Below, piece by piece: positions 25,901-34,751 of a stretch of 64,000 nucleotides of DNA. The position numbers and the translations under genes were made by a program. The DNA comes from VFZN01 sp963709325 (GTDB lineage Bacteria > Acidobacteriota > Vicinamibacteria > Vicinamibacterales > UBA2999), in the NCBI GenBank assembly GCA_963709325.1, contig CAVPVV010000001.1:806001-870000 (forward strand), read 5' to 3'. Every line of letters begins with the position of its first letter. Positions within the stretch are counted from its first letter, which is position 1. Under the pieces are notes generated by a model that searched no databases, was not told the DNA's origin, and saw only the letters and a program-made list of their open reading frames with translations.

Positions 25901-26103
25901 GTGCGCGGCGCGAGCCTCTGCCCGGTTCGCCCGCCCGCGGCGGCGCCGATCGCGAGGCCGCCCATGAACGCCGCAAGCACGGTGCTCGCCGCCGCCAGGC
26001 CGTGTCCGATCTGCAGCGCGAGCAGGCGCGTCCAGACGACTTCGTAGACGAGCGCGGCCGCGCCCGAGAGGGCGAAGAGCAGCAGGAACGGGCCGCGACG
26101 CAT
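22966..26103 (-). CDS. Fused membrane / spermidine synthase-like / TPR protein
   Basis: The 1045-residue protein has three parts. Residues 1-430 have about 14 hydrophobic helices with a duplicated pattern beginning VYEVVWTRLLALQIG and LTLQVVWTRLLASILG. Residues 460-720 are a spermidine-synthase-like Rossmann domain (IDGKVDASDAADMLTQRMLA, AAILGLGSGVTLGSAL, LEISPEVVEASRFFEH, LGDGRTHLLLG, VIVSEPSNPWMAG). The rest is a chain of TPR helices. Fused-MFS/spermidine-synthase proteins are frequent in Acidobacteriota; polyamine synthesis has not been proven for them, and the catalytic Asp region reads S-E-P-S-N-P-W. The second gene of an operon, 39 nt behind a large membrane protein. Confidence 0.85.
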   Translation of the reverse strand: MRRGPFLLLFALSGAAALVYEVVWTRLLALQIGHGLAAASTVLAAFMGGLAIGAAAGGRTGQRLAPRTALRGYAALEAAIAAVALLLPWTLLAFRPLLAALYADGAGGLLFGGVRLAVSLLLLALPAAAMGATFPLASRWIVRSAGQIAVDAGRLYAANTLGAAVGAIVTGFVLLPAVGLTGATIVGVILNLTAAAGAWMLSRETGEIVAIESTPAPTRRNAKDQSPTPVGRPWLAAATLGVTGLASLTLQVVWTRLLASILGPTTYAFSAVVAIFILGIAGGSAAGARISRRTKSPVGMLALVVVASAALALAAAMTVDPVLLAVARLMTEPNVTFDQVLMREWAFAAGILLPMSLAFGAAFPLALAVASRDDESMVSDLGLVYAVNTTGAIVGALAAGFVLVPWLGLFDTIRIVVVWTALCGVGLAIAAQRRTGWLALGLGVATLAATWFVPRWDARLLSSGGYKYAAALRGPDLLTSLTAGELAYYREGATATVAVRRLTGATSLSIDGKVDASDAADMLTQRMLAHVPLLLHPAPKRAAILGLGSGVTLGSALTHGLDEAVVLEISPEVVEASRFFEHVNHRPLADSRTRLILGDGRTHLLLGNERYDVIVSEPSNPWMAGIASLFTREFFEIAKSRLAPGGVLCQWAHTYDISEADLRSIVATFLSVFPDGTMWVIGEADVLLVGSTEPLTGRIGNLAAAWQRPGVAADLAGVGARSPLAVLSAFVAEGAALRAWAEGAPVQTDDRAYLEFSGPRSVFGAARSDNAQRLRELAAATPRPPAIAEPVRSASAESWRDVAEMLRKADAFDPAVDLFARVVRESPRDRQALDGLVQAAVPVGRIAFARDLLKQLAANPVNVEARLALSHLLASEGNFEESARIALGVVQSDPDNLAAVEQLASVFSDAGDADRLAPAVARLRAEAPERAATRYYSATLAYLQERPELAVREAEAALVMQPDYAPAQNVLGAALAGLGQRDRARAAFEASLKSAPRDPATHSNLAMLELESGNMEAARRHFAEALMIDPGNAVAREGLSRLPTR

Positions 26104-26142
26104 GGGGTGAGGATTCGGGCGAAATCGGTCGCGGCGGCGCGG

Positions 26143-28092
26143 TCAGGGCCTGGGCCGATAGAGCGTGAGAGCCTCGTCGCGGGCCAGCAGTTCGAGGTCG
26201 AAGGCGTCGATCGCCAGCGCCTTCAGCTGCGGCGTGACGAAGCCATCGTCGACGATCACATATCCGACATTGGCGTCCTTGATGAAGGCCTGCGCCTGCT
26301 GGCGGAACGCGTCGACCTCGGCGTCGGCCAGGGTACGACCCTCGCTCATTTCCACGAGCGATCCAATCAGCGGGAACCGCCGCGTCATCGCGGCGAGACG
26401 CCGGGACGACACCCGCGAGAGATAGCCGCCGATCAGCGGCTTGCCATGCAGCGTCTGCTCGAACTGGTTTCTGGCGCTGAAGTTGCCCGCCGACGAGGTA
26501 CCGTCCCGGACGCCGAAGGGGAGATTGAGCACTCTCACCGACCGCGAGTCGGCCGCGATGATCTGCGACAGCGGCGAGTATTCAGCGGAATAGAGCGTGC
26601 GCGGCGCCGGCATGAGCTCGACGACGAGCAGCAGCAACGCCGCGACGCCGATGGCGCGTCTCTGCCGCGGCCAGCGCTCGCCCAGTGCGGCAAGCGCGCC
26701 GGCCAGCAACATCGCCAGGCCGAGCGCCGCGACGATAGCGAAACGCGTCGGCGATCGCACGGCATTGATGAGCGGTACGTAGCGCATGAGTGCCCAGGGG
26801 CCGGGCACAGCGGTGTTCAAGCCGTCCACGATCACGAACGGACCGAGCGACAAGGCCAGGAAGCCGAACGTCAACCACCACCACCCGCGCTTCGGCCGGA
26901 ACCCGGCCCACACCACGGCGATGGCGATGATAGCGACGGCGACCAGGCTGAACGCCGCCGTGTACTCGACGAACGCGACCGGGTCAGCCGTCTGTCGATC
27001 GCCGAGCATCCATTTCGACAGGAACTGGTTCGGATTGGGATCGAGATAGGCCAGCAGGTCAACGCCCCGCGGGCTGCTCCTCCAGAGAATGGGCGGGCTG
27101 ACGAACTGGCCGGCCACGATCCCCTCGCCCAACCCATAGAGCACGGGTGACAGCGGCCCGGCACAGGCGAGGGCGGAGATGACCGCGAAGCGAAGAATCC
27201 ACGACGCCGGAGGGAACGCGACGATGCGGGCCCGGAAGATGAGCGCGAGGCGAACGGTGAACAGCACGGTCAGGATCAGGACCGGCGTGTAGAGGCCGCG
27301 AACCGAAACATTCAGACCGAGAAGCTCGATCCGACCGCCGCGGCCGAATGCGAGGCCGACAACGAGCCCGGTCAACGACAGCAGCACCACGTCCAGCACC
27401 CATGCCCAGGGCACCCGATGGAGCCGTTCGCGGCGCGTGACTTCCAGGACGAGCGACCCGACGTAAAGGCCGGCGATCATCAGGCAGAACACCGCGAAGT
27501 AGGGATCGCAGAACGCGGCCCAGGCCATCGACAGCCCGGCAAGGACTGCGAACAACATTCGGCGGGTCCGCTCCGCTTTGATCAGGCACCAGGTGAACGC
27601 CGCCAGTGGGGCTGCGGCCACGAGGCTGAAATGCCCCGTTGAGCGAGCGACGAGCGCCGGCGCCCAGGCGAAAGCGAGACCGGCGCCGAACGCCTCGAGC
27701 CTGGTGGTTGGAAAGGCAAGTCGTGCCATGGCGTACCCGCATAGCGCCGTCAGCACCGTCATGGCGATGAAGACGATGTTGAAGGTCGTGATCACGCCGA
27801 ACAGCGGAATCAGCGGAAGCGCCAGCAGGTTCAGAAACGCGGTGTAGTTGTGCTGTGAGAGGTCCACCCGCTGCGACAGCGCCAGGATGCGTTCGGTGGA
27901 CAGCGGGTTGGCGCCTGACGCGGTTTCGTGCTGGAACACCCACTGGTTCCAGACGTACACACCTGTATCGCCGCCCGGATCGCCGGTCAGCCGGCTACCG
28001 AGATAAAGAGGCAGCGGCCACGTGAACGCAAGCGCGATCAGTACGTAGCCGAGTACCACAGCAAGCCGAGGGCGCCACTGGCTCGCTATCAT
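26143..28092 (-). CDS. Large polytopic membrane protein (GT-C/YfhO-like)
   Basis: The 649-residue product has about 13 hydrophobic helices and a C-terminal soluble domain of 150 residues. The first periplasmic loop carries GDPGGDTGVYVWNQWVFQHE, an acidic loop like that of GT-C glycosyltransferases (a D-D/D-x-D type metal site), and RSTGHFSLVAAAPLAAF resembles YfhO-family proteins. These transfer sugars from polyprenyl-phosphate donors to lipids or proteins on the outer face of the membrane. The assignment is by architecture only. It is followed after 39 nt by the spermidine-synthase fusion gene. Confidence 0.65.
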   Translation of the reverse strand: MIASQWRPRLAVVLGYVLIALAFTWPLPLYLGSRLTGDPGGDTGVYVWNQWVFQHETASGANPLSTERILALSQRVDLSQHNYTAFLNLLALPLIPLFGVITTFNIVFIAMTVLTALCGYAMARLAFPTTRLEAFGAGLAFAWAPALVARSTGHFSLVAAAPLAAFTWCLIKAERTRRMLFAVLAGLSMAWAAFCDPYFAVFCLMIAGLYVGSLVLEVTRRERLHRVPWAWVLDVVLLSLTGLVVGLAFGRGGRIELLGLNVSVRGLYTPVLILTVLFTVRLALIFRARIVAFPPASWILRFAVISALACAGPLSPVLYGLGEGIVAGQFVSPPILWRSSPRGVDLLAYLDPNPNQFLSKWMLGDRQTADPVAFVEYTAAFSLVAVAIIAIAVVWAGFRPKRGWWWLTFGFLALSLGPFVIVDGLNTAVPGPWALMRYVPLINAVRSPTRFAIVAALGLAMLLAGALAALGERWPRQRRAIGVAALLLLVVELMPAPRTLYSAEYSPLSQIIAADSRSVRVLNLPFGVRDGTSSAGNFSARNQFEQTLHGKPLIGGYLSRVSSRRLAAMTRRFPLIGSLVEMSEGRTLADAEVDAFRQQAQAFIKDANVGYVIVDDGFVTPQLKALAIDAFDLELLARDEALTLYRPRP

Positions 28093-28166
28093 CAGACAGG
28101 CGTGTAAACGTTTATCACAGATTGCATCCTACAGATGACATAGCGCTTCACGCGATTTGAAAATAA

Positions 28167-28202
28167 AAAGGCCGGATCCCCTGGGTTGGGGACCCGGCCT
28201 TT
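28167..28202 (-). terminator. Strong intrinsic terminator after the TonB receptor gene
   Basis: AAAGGCCGGATCCCC pairs with GGGGACCCGGCCTTT around a 6-nt loop; one A-C mismatch interrupts the 15-bp stem. On the minus strand it is followed by TTATTTTC and on the plus strand by TCTCG after a T run, so it is strongest for the minus-strand TonB transcript, about 90 bp past its stop. Confidence 0.85.
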
Positions 28203-28290
28203 TCTCGTTCCTACCGCAGGCCTGAGGCGCGCCAGCGCCGCCTACCGCATGCCTACCCGCGCTGGCCGGCGCAGCCGGCGACAGGCGGGC

Positions 28291-31249
28291 CTAGAAGTCG
28301 TAGCGGACGCCGAAGCGCATGACGCGCGGCGCCAGCAACTCCGTCACCTCCAGGAAGTTCGCCGTCGTCTGACGGAAGTTCGTCGGGACGCCGGAGTTGA
28401 AGATGTTGAAGACGTCGAACTGGCCGGTGAGCTTGCCGACCTTGCCGAACCGGAACGACTTGTCGAGGCGGACGTCGAGGATCGAGACGTTCGGGAAGCG
28501 GTGCGCGCCGATCGGCTCGACGCGGAACGTCCGCGCACCGTCGTTCGGGAAGGTGAAGGTCAGCGTGCGGCCGTAGTTCTGGCCGCTTTGGTACCTTCCA
28601 CGAGCCGGACATGCCAATATCCCACTGGCGACGTAACGGCCGATCGCCTTGTAGTTGCAGATCGTCGAGGTCTCGAGACCGTTGTCGCCGAACAGGCGGC
28701 GGACCGGCAGGAAGTTCTGATTCGCCGTGGCGGCGGCCTGACCGAGTAGCCGCTGATAGCCGGTGACGTCGTGCAGCATCGTTCGACCAGGTGTAGCCGA
28801 ACGAGGTCAGCACCATCCAATTGTTCGCGAACCGGCGGTTCACGGCGAACTCGATGGTGTGGAAGTCGGAGTCGGCGTCGGGCACGTTGGTGAACACCCG
28901 ATCCTGCGCGAGGCCAGCCGGGCGATCGAAGGTCTGGAACGTCTGGTCGTCGTCGGTGTCGCGAGGTTGTTGTCCGGCCCGGAGTCGGTGATGGTGATCG
29001 GCACGGTGTACCGGCCGCCGCGGATGGTGTCGATCTCGCCCCAGACGTTGCGATGTTCTTGTAGACGTACGAGGCGCGGCCCGACAGGCCACTCGCGATC
29101 TCGCGCTCGACGTTCGTCGAGATCTCATTGGTCATCGGCCGCTTCAGGTCGCGATCGACGCGGACGAAGCCGGCGCCGCCCTGGGTGGAGTTGAACGCGC
29201 CGAGCTCGAACGGGCTGTCGAGCAGGCCGTTGCCGTTGAGGTCGCACTGCGTCGTGCGGGTCGGCCGTGCACGACAGGAACGCGTAGCGGAGCTGTGCCA
29301 CGCCGACCGGGTTCTCCTGGTCGGCCAGCGTGTCCGCCGAGTTCCAGCGTGACTGGCCGATAGTAGGCCTTGAGGACGGTGCGGTTGTCACCGGTCAGGT
29401 CGTAGGCGAAACCGACGCGCGGCGCGAAGGTTTTCGAGTCGTTCACCACGGTGTGCCGTTCGACCGTCCGCGGCGCGATGAAGCCGACGTAGCGTAGCGC
29501 TCGGCGGCGGTAATCCAGCCAGTCGCCAGCTCCGGCAGGCCATTCGGTGCGAACTCCTGCTCGGGCCACAAATCGCGGTAGGCCTCGAAGCGGAGGCCGA
29601 GATTGACCGTCAGACGGTCGGTCATCTTCCACGTGTCGTTGAACCAGACCGAGCGCGTAGATTGACGTCGTTGGTCGGCAGGTGACCGTGTTGTAGATGT
29701 CGACCTGGCTGACCGGCGCCACGCCGTTCATGGTGGTGTCGCGGTAGAAGATGTCGAACGGCTGATCGCGGAAGAAGCAGCGGCGATCGCGCTTCCAGTC
29801 GTAGCCGACCCTTCATGTCGTGGCTGCCCTTCCAGCCGTCCTTGAAGTACGACAGCGAGGCGTAGAACTGGGGCTTGAACCGCTTCTGGTCCTGGTAGCC
29901 ATTGTTCGCGCCGCCATCGTAGAACTGCAGGTTGCGAGGTCCTGGCGGCCGGGGCTCCACGGGCCGTCGTACAGGCCGTAGTCGCGCACCGGGCGGAGCG
30001 GGAAGAAGTTGTACCAGTCGCCGGCCAGCACGTCGAGGAACGCCCGGCTGCCGAGGACGCTCGTCCACTCGAACTTCCACGGATAGTTCCGCGAGCTCTG
30101 GTAGTAGGCGGCCGACAGCGGCGTGGTCAGGTTGATGCCGCGCTTGTCCTGCAGCTTCTCGCGCTTGTTGATGAAGCCGATCACCTGGTTGTTCCGATTG
30201 AGCTGGAACGTGCCCTTGAAGGTGTACTTGTTGGACAGCTTCGAGCGCTGTGTCTGATCGCCGAGGCCGAGGATGTACTGGTACTGGTCGTTCAGGCGCC
30301 AGCTGGTGAAGAACCACATCTTCTGCTTCCACAGCGGCCCGCCGAAGTTGAAGTTGAGGTCGTACTGCTCCTTGTCGGGTTACCGCGGGTCAGCGGCGTG
30401 CGCGTGAAGTAACCGTCCTCGTTCGGCGTATTCGACCGTGCGCAGGTAGTCCGGCACGTTGTCGGCAATCGTGTTCTCGTTCAGGTAGTCGCTGTACAAG
30501 TTGCCGTTGAACTTGTCGCCGCCCGACTTGACGCTGATGCTGAGCACCGCGCCGCCGGCGTAGGCCGAGGCGTCGGCGCCGGCGCCGCCCACCTGGAACT
30601 CTTCGAAGCTGCCGAAGTCGAAGTAGCCGGCGTTGGCGGCCGTCGCCTCGGTCGTGTCGATGCCTTCCATGCGGGTCTGGTTCTGAGTGTCGAAGCCCGT
30701 AGGCGCGATAGCCGGTCTGGTTGCCGGTGCGCGAGCCGCCGACGTCATAGGACGTCATCTGCATGCCCGGCGCCTGCGCCATCGCCGCCCAGACGTCGCG
30801 GGCGTTCGGGATCTCGGTGAGCAGTTCCTTGGTGAAGTTCGTGCCCATCGTGTTCGTCGAGGTGTCGACGATCGGGCGAGGCCCCGGTGACGGTGACGGT
30901 TTCCTGCAGGGTGGCGACCTGCAGCTGCTGGTCGACGGTCAGCGTCTGGTTGATGACGACGCGAACGCCTTCGCGCTTCACGTTCTGGAAGCCGGAGAGT
31001 TCGAAATCGACGGCGTAGACGCCCGGCGGCAGTGCCAGGAAGCGGAACTGCCCGTCGGCGCCGGTGACCTGCACCTGCGGCTGGATGAGCGCCGGGCTGG
31101 TTGCGGTCACGGTTACGCCCGGCAAGCACCGCGCCGGTGTTGTCGGTGACGGTGCCGTTGATACGGCCTCGGAACTCCTGCGCACTGGCGATACCTGCCA
31201 TCGCAAGTGCCAGACAGAGCGCCAGCAAAGGACTCTTCCACCTCATCAT
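28291..31249 (-). CDS. TonB-dependent receptor with carboxypeptidase-regulatory-like N-terminal domain (multiply frameshifted)
   Basis: Pieced together across frames, this is an Oar-like outer-membrane receptor. A signal peptide (MRWKSPLLALCLALAMAGIA) is followed by a carboxypeptidase-regulatory-like domain (GRINGTVTDNTGAVLPGV, ALPPGVYAVDFELSGFQNVK), a plug (GSRTGNQTGYRAYGF, VGGAGADASAYAGGAVLSIS, GGDKFNGNLYSDY) and barrel strands (LNFNFGGPLWKQKMWFFTSW, KMTDRLTVNLGLRFEAYRD, FAPRVGFAYDLTGDNRTVLK) to the terminal MRFGVRYDF. About 17 frame breaks occur between 31124 and 28590. All fit insertions of 1, 2 or 5 nt (for example GCTAC twice at 29489-29499); removing 28 nt gives 976 codons with no internal stop. 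GGAGG precedes the start. Such receptors import glycans or peptides. As assembled the gene is non-functional. Confidence 0.85.
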
Positions 31250-31360
31250 TGTGCCTCCACGACCCTCGGCCTTCGGCCGCGGCCAAGCTGCAAGACAACG
31301 CAACACGAACCCGAGGCTCCGTGGGGGTGAGCACACCTTTCCCAGGTTCGGACCGCATGC

Positions 31361-31389
31361 ATGGTAGGGCAGCGGGGAATGGAATGCAA
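31361..31389 (-). promoter_or_regulatory. Sigma-70 type promoter of the TonB receptor gene
   Basis: On the minus strand TTGCAT (31389-31384), a 17-bp spacer and TACCAT (31366-31361) form a good promoter about 110 bp upstream of the receptor start. Confidence 0.5.
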
Positions 31390-31489
31390 ATCGTTACAAA
31401 AGAAATTTACAGGGTCCGAGAGGCCACCTCGACTCTGTCGAAATGAGCTGGGCCGAAAGGCGCGGAGCCAGGGTCAGAATGCGTGGTCC

Positions 31490-31495
31490 TATACT
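31490..31495 (+). promoter_or_regulatory. Putative -10 box (TATACT) of leaderless peptidase gene
   Basis: TATACT is followed by 8 nt and then the GTG at 31504; no Shine-Dalgarno is present. Confidence 0.48.
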
Positions 31496-31503
31496 GATTC
31501 GCC

Positions 31504-32766
31504 GTGAGGACCGGACGAATTCTCTGGGGTTTGGCGGTGACGCTGTTGTGGGGCAGCGGCCTGGCGTCCGCGCAGCAGGACGCCGTCAATATCGGCGCCC
31601 GCCTCACCCAGGACGCAGCCATCAAGAGCGCCCTCGACGCGGTCCAGGCCGCCGAGCCGCAGACCATCGAGGATCAGGTCCGCCTCTGCGAGGTCGAGGC
31701 GCCGCCGTTCAAGGAGCAGAAGCGCGGGGTGCTGTTCGCCCAGATGCTCAAGGACATCGGGCTGGTCAACATCCGCACTGACAAGGAAGGGAACGTCCTC
31801 GGCGAGCTTCCCGGCGCCGGCGCGAAGCCGCACCTGCTGTTTGCCGCGCACCTCGACACCGTGTTTCCGGAAGGCACGGACCTCAAGGTGAAGCGCGAGG
31901 GCACCTTGCTGCGCGGGCCGGGCATCGGCGACGACTGCCGTGGGCTGGCGGTGCTCCTTTCGGTGGCCCGCCAAATGGTCAAGAGCAACATCAAGGTTCC
32001 CGGCAAGATCACGTTCGTCGGCAACGTCGGTGAGGAAGGGCTCGGCGACCTGCGCGGCGTGAAGCACATGTTCAACGAGGGGATGAAAGGGCAGGTCGAT
32101 CGGTTCGTGTCGATCGACGGCACCGGCCTCGGGATCACCAACGTCGCGGTCGGCAGCCTTCGCTACCGCGTCACGTTCAAGGGGCCGGGCGGCCACAGCT
32201 TTGGCGCGTTCGGGTTGTCGAACCCGATTCACGCGCTCGGAAGGGCGGTGGAGAAGATCTCGAACTTCGAGGTGCCGCGCGATCCGAAGACGACGTTCAA
32301 CGTCGGGCGGATCGGCGGCGGCACGTCCGTGAACTCGATCGCGTTCGAGTCGTGGATGGAAGTTGACATGCGCTCGTCAGACGCCAAGGCGCTCGAGGCC
32401 CTCGACATCAAGTTCAACCGGGCCATAGACGATGCGGTGCGCGAAGAGGACGCGCGGTGGAACAAGAAGGTGCTGAGCGCCGACAAGGCGCTCGTCGGCA
32501 ACCGGCCGGCGGGGCAGACCAGGAGCGATGCGCCGATTGTCCAGGCCGCCGTTTCGGTCACGCGCGCGCTGGGCTTTACCGTGTCGCTCGACGAGGGCTC
32601 GACGGATGCGAACTATCCGATGAGCCTCGGGATTCCGGCGATCACGATCGACGGTGGCGGCCGCGGCACCGACGCGCACGCGCTGTCGGAGTCGTTCGAT
32701 TCCACCGACTCCTGGAAGGGGACGCAGCGCGCGCTGCTGATCGCAATCGCACTTGCGCAGCCGTGA
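31504..32766 (+). CDS. M20/M25/M40 family metallopeptidase, secreted
   Basis: The 420-residue product starts with a signal peptide (MRTGRILWGLAVTLLWGSGL, then ASAQQ). The di-zinc site is clear: H and D in FAAHLDTVFP, D in GPGIGDDCRG, the E-E pair in GNVGEEGLGDLRG, D in VSIDGTG, and the last His in GTDAHALSESFD. The lid domain has GPGGHSFGAFG. M20 enzymes of this kind (PepT/carboxypeptidase G2-like) cleave dipeptides or acyl-amino acids; here it should act outside the cytoplasm. The start is GTG, probably leaderless. It ends in an inverted repeat shared with the convergent gene. Confidence 0.9.
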   Translation: MRTGRILWGLAVTLLWGSGLASAQQDAVNIGARLTQDAAIKSALDAVQAAEPQTIEDQVRLCEVEAPPFKEQKRGVLFAQMLKDIGLVNIRTDKEGNVLGELPGAGAKPHLLFAAHLDTVFPEGTDLKVKREGTLLRGPGIGDDCRGLAVLLSVARQMVKSNIKVPGKITFVGNVGEEGLGDLRGVKHMFNEGMKGQVDRFVSIDGTGLGITNVAVGSLRYRVTFKGPGGHSFGAFGLSNPIHALGRAVEKISNFEVPRDPKTTFNVGRIGGGTSVNSIAFESWMEVDMRSSDAKALEALDIKFNRAIDDAVREEDARWNKKVLSADKALVGNRPAGQTRSDAPIVQAAVSVTRALGFTVSLDEGSTDANYPMSLGIPAITIDGGGRGTDAHALSESFDSTDSWKGTQRALLIAIALAQP

Positions 32767-32767
32767 G

Positions 32768-32914
32768 AAAGAGACCACGAAGGCTCGAAGGACGCGAAGG
32801 ACGCACGAAGATTTTTTGGAGAAACCTGTGCTCCCGGCAGGAAGCACGCGTGACACCAAATAAAAGACTTCGTGCGCTCTTCGTGATTACCTTCGTGCCT
32901 TCGTGGTTTCTTTT
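32768..32914. repeat. Long imperfect inverted repeat of the CACGAAGG type
   Basis: Arm 1 (32768-32810) and arm 2 (32868-32914) are imperfect reverse complements of about 43-47 nt, built from ACCACGAAGG, ACGCGAAGG and GCACGAAG words, with a 57-nt loop that contains ATTTTTT. It lies between convergent genes, and arm 2 encodes the last residues of the minus-strand gene. It may end transcription in both directions. The words resemble dispersed repeats known from many soil bacteria. Confidence 0.8.
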
Positions 32915-33450
32915 AGCTCTCGGTAGCGGGCGAGGTCGGTGTTGCGCTGGGTGCGCATCGCGCGGTCGGCGCGGATCAGCCAGATGACGAATGCGGCGTG
33001 CGGCACCACCATCCACCCGATCTCGATCGCGAGCGGACCGGGCAGGATCACCGCAATGAAGTTGACCGCGGTGGCGAGCGCGAACAGGGGGACGAACAGC
33101 GGATTCCCGGCCGCGCCCGGGACCGACGCGCCGAATCGCAAGGCGCTGCGCTCCCAGGCCGGCGGGTCGAGAGAGCTGTCGCCGCCTCGCTCGCCCTCTT
33201 CATAGAACACCTGCAAGTAGCGGCCGATCCGCTCGGCGCCGAAGTGCAGCGGCCGGATCGCCTCGAAGGTTGCGACAAGCACCATGAGCGGCAGGACGGC
33301 GGCGACCGGGATTGGCAGCGCCAGTACCGTCGTCGCCAACATCGCGACCCAGGCGATGACCCCGGCGAGCGCAAGTCCGACCCGCAGGTGACTGCGGGAA
33401 GTGATCGCCTGGCGCAGGGCGCGATACTCCTCGAGCGCGAGTTCGGGCAT
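32887..33450 (-). CDS. Membrane protein, unknown
   Basis: With ATG 33450 the protein has 187 residues and four hydrophobic segments in two pairs (VGLALAGVIAWVAMLATTVL with PVAAVLPLMVLVATFEA; FVPLFALATAVNFIAVILPG with EIGWMVVPHAAFVIWLIRAD). A cytoplasmic loop of about 40 residues lies between the pairs. No family was recognised. The C-terminal KETTKARR is encoded by arm 2 of the inverted repeat. A TAGGAT box 8 nt before ATG 33450 supports that start; an ATG at 33525 with GTAAAG in front is the alternative. Confidence 0.65.
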   Translation of the reverse strand: MPELALEEYRALRQAITSRSHLRVGLALAGVIAWVAMLATTVLALPIPVAAVLPLMVLVATFEAIRPLHFGAERIGRYLQVFYEEGERGGDSSLDPPAWERSALRFGASVPGAAGNPLFVPLFALATAVNFIAVILPGPLAIEIGWMVVPHAAFVIWLIRADRAMRTQRNTDLARYRELKETTKARR

Positions 33451-33458
33451 CCGGGCCG

Positions 33459-33464
33459 ATCCTA
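33459..33464 (-). promoter_or_regulatory. Putative -10 box (TAGGAT) of leaderless membrane protein gene
   Basis: On the minus strand TAGGAT is followed by 8 nt and then ATG 33450. Confidence 0.33.
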
Positions 33465-33575
33465 CCCCCGCATTTCTCACAAATTCGCTATTTCGGGCGT
33501 CCGCCCCATCATTGAGTCGTGTCATCTTTACATCCCGTGACGTAACAATTTTTGTCCGTACGGCTGTAAACCCCC

Positions 33576-33603
33576 TTGATCACTAAAGATAGTTTGCTAC
33601 AAT
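33576..33603 (+). promoter_or_regulatory. Promoter of the DD-carboxypeptidase gene
   Basis: TTGATC (33576-33581) and TACAAT (33598-33603) are separated by 16 bp in an AT-rich stretch. The predicted start near 33610 leaves a leader of about 60 nt before ATG 33671. Confidence 0.6.
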
Positions 33604-33670
33604 GCCGACACCCCAAAAGTACAGGGGCCATGGTGATCAGGGCCTAAATTTACCCAGTAGTAGAGGTTCG

Positions 33671-34744
33671 ATGGCGCTCGGACTGTTTCGCCAGCTCACC
33701 CGTGCAGTCGCGGTCATAACCACCGCGGCGGCCCTCGCTTGTCCGACCCTTCTCGAAGCTGCGCCGCGGCAATCGAGTTCGGCCAAACGCCCTGCCGTCC
33801 CGGCCGCGCGGTCTACCCCACGGAAGTCGTCGTCGGCTTCGTCGGCAGCGACGCGGGCTCGCCAGGCGCGTTTGACCCGCGCTCGGACGAATTCGCTCGC
33901 GCTGATGCGCGACGTGCAGACACCGCGGTTCAAGATCGACGAGTCCGGCCAGGAAGTGCCCGATGTCCGGGCTGAAGCCGCCATCATCTACAACCCGATC
34001 ACCCGCGAAGTGCTGTGGTCGTCCAACGCCGAAGCCGAACGATCGATGGCCAGCATCACCAAGGTGATGACGGCACTGGTCGTCTTCGACAGCGGCATGG
34101 ACATGGCGGCGCCGGTCAAGGTCGAGTTGAGCGACGTCTCGAGGGCCTCCACCACGTATCTTCGTCGCGGCTACACCGTGACCGTGGAAGACCTCATCAA
34201 CCTGCTGCTGATTGGTTCGGACAACGCCGCGGCCCGCGCCCTCGCTCGCGTTTCACCGTACGGATCCGTCGAGTTCGTCGATCGCATGAACGAGAAGGCG
34301 GAGCAGTTGGGCCTTACCACCACGCACTACGCGGATCCCTCAGGCCTGCTCTCGGAGAACGTGTCGTCCGCGTACGATCTCGCGCAGCTGATTGCCTACG
34401 CCGCCGCCGACGAGCGGATCGGCGGGGTGATGCGGAAGAGCTCGTACGAGACGACGTCGGGCAGGATCCAGATTCACGCCAACAGCACCAACCAGCTCGT
34501 GAAGACCGGTGATCTCGACGTCCTCGGCGGGAAGACCGGCTTCATCAGCCGCTCGGGCTATTGCCTCGCGTCACTGCTTCGCCTGCCCCAGACCGGGCAG
34601 CAGGTGGCGGTGGTCGTGCTCGGCGCCAAATCGAACGCGAGCCGATTCTGGGAAACGCGGCACCTGTTCAACTGGCTCTCCAGCCGCACCCTCGCGCTCG
34701 TGGGTACGACCGAAGGCCAGCACCAGGACCAGGACCAGAACTAA
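33671..34744 (+). CDS. D-alanyl-D-alanine carboxypeptidase (peptidase S11, PBP5/6 type)
   Basis: From ATG 33671 the product has 357 residues with an N-terminal signal helix (AVAVITTAAALACPTLLEAA) and a Ser/Ala/Arg-rich linker. The three penicillin-binding motifs are present: SITK with catalytic Ser near residue 128, SDN near 183, and GGKTGF with K-T-G near 288. PBP5/6 enzymes trim the terminal D-Ala of peptidoglycan pentapeptides in the periplasm. There is no obvious C-terminal amphipathic anchor; the tail ends TTEGQHQDQDQN. ATG 33602 in the same frame overlaps the -10 box and so was rejected as start. Confidence 0.92.
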   Translation: MALGLFRQLTRAVAVITTAAALACPTLLEAAPRQSSSAKRPAVPAARSTPRKSSSASSAATRARQARLTRARTNSLALMRDVQTPRFKIDESGQEVPDVRAEAAIIYNPITREVLWSSNAEAERSMASITKVMTALVVFDSGMDMAAPVKVELSDVSRASTTYLRRGYTVTVEDLINLLLIGSDNAAARALARVSPYGSVEFVDRMNEKAEQLGLTTTHYADPSGLLSENVSSAYDLAQLIAYAAADERIGGVMRKSSYETTSGRIQIHANSTNQLVKTGDLDVLGGKTGFISRSGYCLASLLRLPQTGQQVAVVVLGAKSNASRFWETRHLFNWLSSRTLALVGTTEGQHQDQDQN

Positions 34745-34751
34745 CCTCAGT

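Noticed and set aside
26002..27150. 382-residue plus-strand frame
   Set aside because: Antisense to the large membrane protein genes, low complexity, no ribosome site.
28291..31249. Programmed frameshifting or a set of separate small genes in the TonB locus
   Set aside because: Too many breaks (about 17) without common slippery motif; pieces join into one receptor.
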